From positions 1-5,494 of the forward strand of contig CAMZGF010000046.1 in assembly GCA_947306315.1 (NCBI GenBank): a DNA stretch of 5,494 bases, written 5' to 3'. This DNA is from an uncultured Candidatus Saccharibacteria bacterium (lineage in GTDB: Bacteria > Patescibacteriota > Saccharimonadia > Saccharimonadales > Saccharimonadaceae). Below, piece after piece: positions 1 to 4,373 of the stretch (within the stretch, counting starts at the first letter, position 1; each line of letters opens with the position of its first letter). The notes under the pieces are model-generated. The model ran no database searches. It saw only the letters and a list, made by a program, of their open reading frames with translations, and was not told the DNA's origin. A program made the translations under genes and the position numbers.

Positions 1-624
1 GTCGAAGCCGGAAACCATCAGAAGCTGTTTAAATTGTTGCGGTGCTTGTGGAAGAGCGTAGAAAGTGCCTGGGTGAAGGCGGCTTGGAACGAGGAAATCG
101 CGTGCACCTTCAGGAGAGCTGTTTGCAAGAATTGGAGTAGTAACTTCAATAAAGTCCTTCTCGTACATGTAGTTGCGGAGAAATCTATAGAAATCAGAAC
201 GACGGCGAAGCATCTTCTGCATGTATGGGCGACGAAGATCAAGATAGCGATATTTAAGACGGAGATCTTCACCAGATTCAGGGCCATCATCATGAGTATT
301 AACCGCAGGTGTTTCAGAGCGGTTTAAAAGTTCGAGAGATTCAATGACGAGTTCAATATCGCCAGTTTCAATGTTTGGATTTTTGAGCTCAGGTGAGCGT
401 TCGCGGATGCTACCAGTTGCAGCGAGGACATATTCATCACGGACGGTTTCTGCGAGAGCAAACGCATCTTTTGTGTCAGGAGTAACAACAAGCTGGATAA
501 TTCCCTTCTCGTCACGAAGATCAATAAAGATAAGTCCACCGTGATCACGACGTGAATTGACCCAACCTTTAACTAATACTTTTTCGCCAATTTTTCCTTT
601 TAAATCTAGTGATAAATCTCTCAT
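1..624 (-). CDS. aspS: Aspartyl-tRNA synthetase, N-terminal 208 residues (runs off left edge)
   Basis: The minus frame is open from ATG at 624 to base 1 and gives 208 residues of a cytosolic class II enzyme that charges tRNA with aspartate. Seen: an N-terminal OB-fold anticodon-binding domain (about 1-105) with RRDHGGLIFIDLRD at 25-38, then RYLDLRRP, a motif-1-like helix and strand ending in EVTTPIL, and the string SSPEGARDFLVPSRLHPG followed by ALPQAPQQFKQLLMVSGFD at the edge. These are the standard bacterial AspRS landmarks. Motifs 2 and 3 and the GAD insertion lie outside the window. The start is supported by an extended -10 about 28 nt upstream. The ribosome-binding site is weak (AGAG). 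The N-terminus seems a few residues shorter than usual and lacks the Cys found near the start of many homologues. His28 in RRDH is the residue type associated with non-discriminating AspRS (inference). Confidence 0.97.
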   Translation of the reverse strand, partial: MRDLSLDLKGKIGEKVLVKGWVNSRRDHGGLIFIDLRDEKGIIQLVVTPDTKDAFALAETVRDEYVLAATGSIRERSPELKNPNIETGDIELVIESLELLNRSETPAVNTHDDGPESGEDLRLKYRYLDLRRPYMQKMLRRRSDFYRFLRNYMYEKDFIEVTTPILANSSPEGARDFLVPSRLHPGTFYALPQAPQQFKQLLMVSGFD

Positions 625-651
625 AATTTTTTCTCTATAATTAACCTGTTT

Positions 652-680
652 ATTATAACACAAAAATCCCCTCTTTTAAA
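652..680 (-). promoter_or_regulatory. Extended -10 promoter of aspS, -35 inside the upstream terminator loop
   Basis: On the minus strand TGTTATAAT (660 down to 652) is a perfect extended -10. At 17 bp spacing lies TTTAAA (680-675), a 4/6 match to TTGACA, which falls in the loop region of the preceding terminator hairpin. The predicted start of transcription near 645 leaves an untranslated leader of about 20 nt before the aspS ATG. Confidence 0.6.
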
Positions 681-688
681 GAGGGGAT
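662..688 (-). terminator. Intrinsic terminator ending the 26-codon ORF unit
   Basis: On the minus strand ATCCCCTCTT pairs with AAGAGGGGAT around a short A/T loop, and five T follow at once (plus-strand A662-666). There is no T-tract on the other side, so it works only for minus-strand transcripts. It lies 12 nt after the small ORF's stop, separating that unit from aspS. Confidence 0.85.
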
Positions 689-699
689 TCATGCTCGAA

Positions 700-780
700 T
701 TAGTATTCGATGAACTCCTGCCATGGAGCAGGAGGAAGTTTCGACTTCTTGCGTGATAAATCACGTTTAAGTCTACGCAT
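700..780 (-). CDS. Small ORF of 26 codons, basic N-terminus and PPAPWQEF tail, unknown function
   Basis: I do not recognise this peptide. ATG at 780 is preceded by AAGGAG with a longish 12-nt spacer, and the TAA is followed within 12 nt by an intrinsic terminator. The product splits in two: eight of the first 14 residues are Lys or Arg (MRRLKRDLSRKKSK), then a proline/aromatic, acidic tail LPPAPWQEFIEY. There is no membrane segment. The frame stays open upstream to a TTG at 903 (67 codons), but that stretch has no ribosome-binding site and coincides with a foldable leader, so I prefer the short form. The ORF's own sequence holds four consecutive perfect or near-perfect hairpins (752-765, 735-748, 715-734, 688-714), which is unusual for a coding stretch. 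It may be a tiny ribosome- or RNA-associated protein, a regulatory peptide, or part of a non-coding RNA. Confidence 0.5.
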   Translation of the reverse strand: MRRLKRDLSRKKSKLPPAPWQEFIEY

Positions 781-806
781 GTTAAAATTCAACTCCTTAT
801 TGTTTT

Positions 807-906
807 GTTGTTCTGACGACCTGACCCACCTCGTGTCAGCGGATTTATTCTCCATTAGAACCAATCGACCTGAGACATAAATTCGCTTGGGAAAAACGAA
901 CAACGT
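807..906 (-). ncRNA. Candidate structured leader RNA upstream of the 26-codon ORF
   Basis: Reading the minus strand from the predicted transcription start (about 906), GUUGUUC (904-898) pairs exactly with GAACAAC (813-807) and closes a domain of about 100 nt. Inside it, AUUUAU-g-UCUC (882-872) pairs with GAGAAUAAAU (852-843) as a 10-bp helix with one bulged G and a 19-20-nt loop. CUGAC (839-835) pairs with GUCAG (825-821). A second GUCAG (817-813) competes for the same strand and overlaps the closing helix, so two exclusive folds are possible. A small UUCGU/GCGAA hairpin (900-882) competes marginally with the base of the 10-bp helix. The domain is followed by an A-rich linker and then the AAGGAG site. 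I do not recognise a known riboswitch or ribosomal-protein leader. The pairing was found by eye and is not supported by covariation. Confidence 0.45.
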
Positions 907-911
907 GTATC

Positions 912-940
912 ATTGTACCAAAAAAAGCTTATACTTTCAA
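912..940 (-). promoter_or_regulatory. Promoter of the structured leader / 26-codon ORF unit
   Basis: On the minus strand TTGAAA (940-935), a 17-bp spacer and TACAAT (917-912), with TGG just before the hexamer, form a textbook sigma-70-type promoter with an extended -10. The -35 lies exactly in the loop of the terminator of the upstream DsbA-like gene. The predicted start of transcription is near 905-906, one or two bases before the closing helix of the leader. Confidence 0.75.
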
Positions 941-953
941 GCATAAGCTTTTT
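920..953 (-). terminator. Intrinsic terminator of the DsbA-like gene
   Basis: AAAAAGCTTAT and ATAAGCTTTTT form an 11-bp stem (plus-strand 922-932 and 943-953) around a 10-nt loop. The stem is followed by a seven-T run on the minus strand, and the structure starts 6 nt after the stop codon. The fold is nearly symmetrical and could also stop plus-strand transcripts. Confidence 0.85.
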
Positions 954-959
954 CTAGTT

Positions 960-1664
960 TTATGTGTTTGCGGCTTTAAGCGCGTCGTTAATACGATTTT
1001 TTAGGTTTTCTTTAAAATCAGATTCTTTCGTTGAAGTAATATCGAATTTTTCTTTATTAATGAAAATGAGCGGAGTCGCAGAAAGGTTTACGCGATTTGC
1101 AAGCTCGCGGTCAACAGCAATCTTATTCTTAATATTTACGGATTTTAAATCTGCACGATATTTTTCAATGTCACCCTCACCTTCAGATGCAGCGACAAAA
1201 TATTCCTCGAATTGCTTATCACGTTTTTCGCCTTCTGAGTAGAACCAATCATTCTGTTTTTCAAAGATTATTTCCGCAAATTTTTCAAAATATCCTTGGT
1301 TATTTGCAGAGTAAGCGGCAGTTACTGCAGCAGTTGCGTTGTTATGATATTGGATGGCGTAGTTTCTATAGATATACAAAACGTCATCACCGAATTCCTT
1401 CACAACTTCATGGATATATGGGAAAGAAATTGCACATGCAGAGCACTGGAAGTCAGCATACTCAATAATTGTTACCTTTGCACTTTCATTACCAATAACA
1501 ATGTCTTTAATATTTCCGTTATACTCGTTACCCTCAATTACTGACCATTCATCGAGTTTTGCGACGCCATCGGACCAAATCTTTTTCTGAATAAATGCGT
1601 TTCCAGCAACGATAGCAATTGCGACGATGAGAAGACTGATGATAACAGCTGTAGTTTTTCTCAT
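960..1664 (-). CDS. Membrane-anchored DsbA-like thiol:disulfide oxidoreductase
   Basis: The 234-residue protein has a short basic start (MRKTT) and a hydrophobic helix at about 6-25, which is a signal anchor placing the rest outside the membrane. The thioredoxin-fold domain starts near 60 (AKVTIIEYADFQ) and carries the redox pair C74-S-A-C77, the only cysteines in the protein. A helical insertion follows, then the cis-proline loop SATP at 195-198 before LIFIN. This arrangement matches the DsbA/BdbD family (thioredoxin_4 type), whose members oxidise or reshuffle disulfides in exported proteins. The start is fixed by AGGAGG three bases upstream of ATG, and a terminator follows directly. It diverges from the CBS/nuclease operon, whose nuclease is exported and has four cysteines, a plausible substrate (inference). 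No DsbB or VKOR partner is visible here. The family call is firm; oxidase versus isomerase is not decided. Confidence 0.93.
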   Translation of the reverse strand: MRKTTAVIISLLIVAIAIVAGNAFIQKKIWSDGVAKLDEWSVIEGNEYNGNIKDIVIGNESAKVTIIEYADFQCSACAISFPYIHEVVKEFGDDVLYIYRNYAIQYHNNATAAVTAAYSANNQGYFEKFAEIIFEKQNDWFYSEGEKRDKQFEEYFVAASEGEGDIEKYRADLKSVNIKNKIAVDRELANRVNLSATPLIFINKEKFDITSTKESDFKENLKNRINDALKAANT

Positions 1665-1677
1665 TTTCCTCCTATTT

Positions 1678-1696
1678 TGATATAATATATATTATA
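1678..1696. promoter_or_regulatory. Divergent promoter on a 16-bp perfect AT palindrome
   Basis: TATAATATATATTATA (1681-1696) is its own reverse complement, so each strand carries a TATAAT. On the plus strand it is preceded by TGA, giving the extended -10 TGATATAAT for the CBS/nuclease operon with a start near 1693. On the minus strand the hexamer 1696-1691 would start the DsbA-like gene near 1684, about 20 nt before its ATG. I see no good -35 on either side. The two promoters physically overlap, so RNA polymerase can probably serve only one gene at a time. Confidence 0.65.
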
Positions 1697-1734
1697 CAAC
1701 ACATGGGGACTGGTGGGCGGAAAATCGGAGGTTT

Positions 1735-2376
1735 ATGGAAGAAAAAAAGGAGAGAAGAGGCTTTATGACGTGGCTCGCAGACCTGCTTGTGCCCCGTCTT
1801 GAAAAATATCGCAGTACAAATAATGTACCAGAAATATTCTTGCCTGAATCTGAAGAAGATTTAATTTGGGTCCTTAAAAAACTTCCAGAAGACATCTTGA
1901 AGTCATCTGATAGAGACAGAATTATGACGGCTATGAGTTTTTCGAGTATGAAGGTCCGCGGTATTATGCTCCCGCGAGAAAAAATTACTTTCGTACATGT
2001 GAATGATTTTATGGGTCCACTCACACTTGATAAATTATATAAATCTGGCTTCTCACATTTTCCTGTTTTAAACACAAAAGGCGGAGTTGCCGGCGTTATC
2101 CATACAAACTCGCTTAATTCACTTGAAATTAAAGATACTGATCGTGCGGCGTCGTTTCTTGATGAAAATGTATATTATATGCGAGAAAATTACACATTAA
2201 CGCAGGCTATGTCGGCTTTTCTTCGTACAAATTCATACTTCTTTATGGTAGTAAATACTGACGGTAAGATTACTGGACTTCTTACTTTAAAAATGCTCAT
2301 AGAAAAATTACTTGGAGATTTACCAGAAGATAATTTTAGTTCCGACGAAGACATAATGTCGGTCGCAAAAAGGTAG
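1735..2376 (+). CDS. Soluble CBS-domain-pair protein of CorC/CNNM type
   Basis: The 213-residue protein is predicted cytosolic, with no membrane segment. Residues 20-72 are a helical lead-in. V74-R-G-I-M-L-P-R81 is the VR-(D/E)-IMTPR signature that opens the first CBS domain (about 74-130, with FSHFPVL and GVAGVIHTNSL). The second CBS domain (about 138-193) contains YFFMVVNTDGKITGLLTLKMLIEKLLGDL. In CorC/CNNM/HlyC-type proteins such a pair follows a DUF21 membrane domain or precedes a C-terminal CorC_HlyC domain. Both are absent here, so it seems to be the isolated sensor half, and adenine-nucleotide binding is inferred from the family. GGAGG lies three bases before this ATG; ATG 1765 (Met11), behind AAGGAG, is an alternative start. 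The stop is two bases before the nuclease gene, so they form an operon, but the functional link is unclear. Confidence 0.85.
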   Translation: MEEKKERRGFMTWLADLLVPRLEKYRSTNNVPEIFLPESEEDLIWVLKKLPEDILKSSDRDRIMTAMSFSSMKVRGIMLPREKITFVHVNDFMGPLTLDKLYKSGFSHFPVLNTKGGVAGVIHTNSLNSLEIKDTDRAASFLDENVYYMRENYTLTQAMSAFLRTNSYFFMVVNTDGKITGLLTLKMLIEKLLGDLPEDNFSSDEDIMSVAKR

Positions 2377-2378
2377 AA

Positions 2379-3152
2379 ATGAAGAGCAAGTATCGAAGAA
2401 GGCGGATTGGATGGGCGCTCGCATCAGTGGCGATTTTTGTTTTTGCAGTGCTCCTAAACCCAGCAGCTTGGGAGAAAGTTTATCTTTCAGATTTTGTTGA
2501 TGGGGTTAAGAGGATCTTTCCAAATTCTCATGCAACTGATACTGACACTACATCAGAATCAATAATCGACGGAAACGCTCCGCTTGCAACTGATGTGTTA
2601 GAGAAAATTGAAGTTAAAGGACGCGCACCAAAAACTGGTTATTCGCGAGATCAATTTTATGATACTTGGCCAAGCGAAAATGGTTGCAATCTAAGACAGC
2701 GAATTCTAAAGCGCGATTTCGGTGAGACGGCAAAGCTTGCTGATGACAAATGCACGGTTGTTGCCGGAAATTATTATGAGCCATATAATGGAGAATTTGT
2801 CGAGTTTACAGATAAATCTCAGATATCGAAGAATGTGCAAATTGACCATATCGTTGCTTTGTCTGACGCATGGCAAAAAGGTGCGCAATACAAGACTAAA
2901 GATATACGTTACCAAATCGCAACCGATCCTTTAAATCTCGTGGCCGCAGACGCAAGCGCAAATATGCAAAAATCTGATGGTGATGCGGCAACATGGCTGC
3001 CAAAGAATAAGAGTTTTAGGTGCCAATATATAGCTAGACAAATAGCCGTAAAATATAAGTATGGTCTTTGGGTTTCAGTTTCCGAAAAAGATGCTATGGT
3101 ACGTGTTCTTTTTAGTTGCCCAAACGAACGAGCTATAGGCGTTAGTATTTAG
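2379..3152 (+). CDS. Signal-anchored HNH endonuclease family protein (DUF1524-like)
   Basis: The 257-residue protein has a positive N-terminus (KSKYRRRR) and a hydrophobic helix at about 10-27, then a polar Thr/Ser/Asp linker to about 66, so the catalytic part is predicted to be extracellular. The nuclease domain (about 85-250) has VQIDHIVALSDAW with D156-H157 as the core of the beta-beta-alpha metal site, DPLNL at 183-187, N195/K198, and DGDAATWLP at 200-208. This is the layout of the DUF1524/HNH family of secreted nucleases that I associate with Actinobacteria. Cysteines occur only at 103, 125, 215 and 247, consistent with two disulfides. It follows the CBS gene by two bases, with its AAGG site overlapping that gene's end, implying translational coupling. 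A bidirectional terminator follows. Likely role: degrading DNA outside the cell for nucleotide salvage or host attack (inference). Lateral origin from an actinobacterial host is possible. Confidence 0.9.
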   Translation: MKSKYRRRRIGWALASVAIFVFAVLLNPAAWEKVYLSDFVDGVKRIFPNSHATDTDTTSESIIDGNAPLATDVLEKIEVKGRAPKTGYSRDQFYDTWPSENGCNLRQRILKRDFGETAKLADDKCTVVAGNYYEPYNGEFVEFTDKSQISKNVQIDHIVALSDAWQKGAQYKTKDIRYQIATDPLNLVAADASANMQKSDGDAATWLPKNKSFRCQYIARQIAVKYKYGLWVSVSEKDAMVRVLFSCPNERAIGVSI

Positions 3153-3160
3153 CCAATATA

Positions 3161-3189
3161 AAAAATCCCGCTACTTGCGGGACTTTTTT
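3161..3189. terminator. Bidirectional intrinsic terminator between convergent genes
   Basis: TCCCGC (3166-3171) pairs with GCGGGA (3177-3182) around TACTT. It is flanked by an A-run at 3161-3165 and a T-run at 3184-3189, so it works in both directions. It ends the CBS/nuclease operon on plus and the 32-codon gene, with any ychF read-through, on minus. The minus gene's TAA stop (3190-3188) overlaps the U-tract. Confidence 0.9.
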
Positions 3190-3286
3190 AACCGTTGTGT
3201 TTTCTCTTTGCAGAGTGTTTATGGTTGTTGTTGCGACCAAGTTTGGCAACGACAACTTTAGCCTTTAAATTCTTTGATTTAGCCAT
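3188..3286 (-). CDS. Small, highly basic 32-residue protein, unknown function
   Basis: I do not recognise the family. ATG at 3286 follows AAAGGA at a 5-base spacer, and the TAA at 3190 abuts the bidirectional terminator. The product has eight Lys, two Arg, three His and five Asn and no acidic residue at all. A short hydrophobic patch KVVVAKLG sits mid-chain, followed by an Asn/His/Lys tail starting RNNNHKHSAKRK. This composition resembles small ribosomal or RNA-binding proteins. It has its own promoter 15-20 nt upstream and lies 55 bp after ychF, a ribosome-associated ATPase, so a translation link is possible but unproven. A tight promoter, ribosome-binding site, ORF and terminator in about 150 bp make a real gene likely, although it is too short for most gene callers. 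Confidence 0.75.
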   Translation of the reverse strand: MAKSKNLKAKVVVAKLGRNNNHKHSAKRKHNG

Positions 3287-3307
3287 TTTATTCCTTTACT
3301 TTATGTT

Positions 3308-3335
3308 ATTCTATCATATTTCTTCTGTTTTTCAA
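3308..3335 (-). promoter_or_regulatory. Promoter of the 32-residue basic protein gene
   Basis: On the minus strand TTGAAA (3335-3330), a 16-bp spacer and TAGAAT (3313-3308), with TGA immediately before the hexamer, form an extended -10 promoter. The -35 begins only six bases after the ychF stop. The predicted start near 3301 gives a leader of about 15 nt that just contains the ribosome-binding site. Confidence 0.7.
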
Positions 3336-3341
3336 GAAAAG

Positions 3342-4331
3342 CTAGACGTTAAATTTGAATTCTACGACGTCGCCATCTTGCATAACATAAGTTTTGCCTT
3401 CGGTGCGGAGCTTTCCGGCAGCCTTTACGGCTTGTTCTGAACCGAGGTCTTTTAAGTCATCGAAATTACATATGCTTGCAGCGATGAAGCCACGTTCGAA
3501 ATCGGTATGAATAGTTCCGGCAGCTTGTGGAGCGGTTGCGCCTTTTTTAATTGTCCAAGCACGGCATTCCTTTTTGCCAGCAGTGAGGAAGGATTGAAGG
3601 CCGAGAGTACTGTACGCTGCCTTAATAAGTTCGCCGAGAGCATCGTCGGTGACACCGTAGCTTTCAAGGAACTCTTTCCTTTCAGCGCGATTCATGTCTG
3701 ACATTTCTTCTTCGAGTTTTGCGTTGACGAAGATTGCTTCGTTTGGAGCGACAAGTGCTTTTAGTTTTGATTTAAGATCGTCATCGGTAAGACCATTTTC
3801 ATCAACATTAAACATATAGATGACTGGCTTGTCAGTTAGATATGGAATGTTTTCGTCTGCTGGATCTTTTTTGCGTTTTGCTTCAACTTTTGCTTTTGTC
3901 TCCTCATCGGCAAGTTGGAGTTCGAGATTAATAATGTCGATATCATCTTTTGCTTGAGCAATGATATCAGTTTCAACTTTTTGGTCTGCGCGAACAATGT
4001 CGTCGTTTACGAACGCACGGACGACGTGGCAGATTGCCTGACATTCGCGGATGTGAGCAAGGAATTTGTTGCCAAGACCTTCACCTTTAGATGCTCCAGC
4101 AACGAGACCTGCAATATCAACAAACTCGACAGTTGCCGGAACAACTTTTTCAGTCTCATACATTTTTGCAAGAACATCAAGACGTTCGTCTGGAACTGGA
4201 ACAATGCCAACGTTTGGTTCGATAGTGGCAAAAGGATAGTTCGCAGCGAGAGCGCCAGCGTTTGTGAGCGCGTTAAATAACGTCGATTTACCGACGTTTG
4301 GAAGACCAACAATTCCTATCTTTAAATTCAT
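3342..4331 (-). CDS. ychF: Redox-regulated ATPase YchF (OLA1/Obg family) with shortened helical domain
   Basis: This is a complete 329-residue P-loop protein of the translation-factor class that binds ribosomes and prefers ATP. Seen: Walker A GLPNVGKST at 9-17, switch I region with NYPFATIEPN, G3 D72-IAG, the family string GLVAGASKGEGLGNKFLAHIRE at 75-96 (with the conserved His93), and G4 as N175-V-D-E178 instead of NKxD, the change that gives YchF its ATP preference. The C-terminal TGS domain runs from about 245 to the end FKFNV. E. coli YchF has 363 residues. The deficit lies between LQLADEE (138-144) and IYMFNVDE (171-178), i.e. the antiparallel coiled-coil domain is cut by roughly half. 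There is no Shine-Dalgarno sequence; an extended -10 ends ten bases before ATG, so the mRNA is leaderless or nearly so. No terminator separates it from the 32-residue gene. Confidence 0.97.
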   Translation of the reverse strand: MNLKIGIVGLPNVGKSTLFNALTNAGALAANYPFATIEPNVGIVPVPDERLDVLAKMYETEKVVPATVEFVDIAGLVAGASKGEGLGNKFLAHIRECQAICHVVRAFVNDDIVRADQKVETDIIAQAKDDIDIINLELQLADEETKAKVEAKRKKDPADENIPYLTDKPVIYMFNVDENGLTDDDLKSKLKALVAPNEAIFVNAKLEEEMSDMNRAERKEFLESYGVTDDALGELIKAAYSTLGLQSFLTAGKKECRAWTIKKGATAPQAAGTIHTDFERGFIAASICNFDDLKDLGSEQAVKAAGKLRTEGKTYVMQDGDVVEFKFNV

Positions 4332-4334
4332 AAC
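4312..4334. repeat. 23-bp direct repeat, copy 1 (ychF start)
   Basis: This block covers the first codons of ychF (MNLKIGI on the minus strand) and the first three bases upstream. It recurs without mismatch at 5042-5064, in the same orientation and 730 bp away, on the far side of the methyltransferase gene. This copy is the functional one because it is in frame with the whole ychF. Confidence 0.95.
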
Positions 4335-4341
4335 ATATATA

Positions 4342-4350
4342 ATTATAACA
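4342..4350 (-). promoter_or_regulatory. Extended -10 promoter of ychF (near-leaderless)
   Basis: On the minus strand TGTTATAAT is a perfect extended -10 whose hexamer (4347-4342) ends ten bases before the ychF ATG. Transcription would start about 3-5 nt before the codon, leaving no room for a ribosome-binding site. There is no clear -35. Confidence 0.65.
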
Positions 4351-4360
4351 TATTTTGAGT

Positions 4361-4366
4361 TATAAT
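4361..4366 (+). promoter_or_regulatory. -10 element of the methyltransferase gene (leaderless)
   Basis: TATAAT is followed by exactly seven bases and then the ATG at 4374, so transcription is expected to start on or next to the A of the start codon. There is no ribosome-binding site. Spacing and flanks are the same as at the second plus-strand copy (5114-5119). Confidence 0.6.
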
Positions 4367-4373
4367 TATAGCT

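Noticed and set aside
807..835. GGGTCAGGTC string in the leader as a possible SRP RNA (4.5S) domain
   Set aside because: The GGAA-type tetraloop and the following AGCAG side of helix 8 are absent; only a few bases are shared.
700..903. A 67-codon reading of the small ORF starting at TTG 903
   Set aside because: The start is TTG two or three bases from the predicted transcription start, has no ribosome-binding site, and the extra 41 codons coincide with the foldable leader. The internal ATG 780 has AAGGAG upstream.
662..906. tmRNA or RNase P RNA
   Set aside because: No tRNA-like ends, no CCA, no Ala-Ala tag ORF and none of the conserved RNase P core strings; it is also too short.
1704..1731. 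G-rich leader stretch (GGGG, GG, GGG, GG) as a G-quadruplex
   Set aside because: Only two-layer tracts are available, which are weak and common; nothing else supports it.
1703..1768. ATG 1703 as a 21-codon upstream ORF in the CBS leader
   Set aside because: It is out of frame with the CBS gene, has no ribosome-binding site and overlaps the real start, so it is probably chance.
3195..3440. Plus-strand ORF of 81 codons across the 32-residue gene and the end of ychF
   Set aside because: It is antisense to two well-supported genes, has no ribosome-binding site and has a low-complexity Phe/Leu-rich product.
3915..4280. Plus-strand ORF of 121 codons inside ychF
   Set aside because: It is the shadow of ychF, whose domains and motifs are intact on the minus strand.
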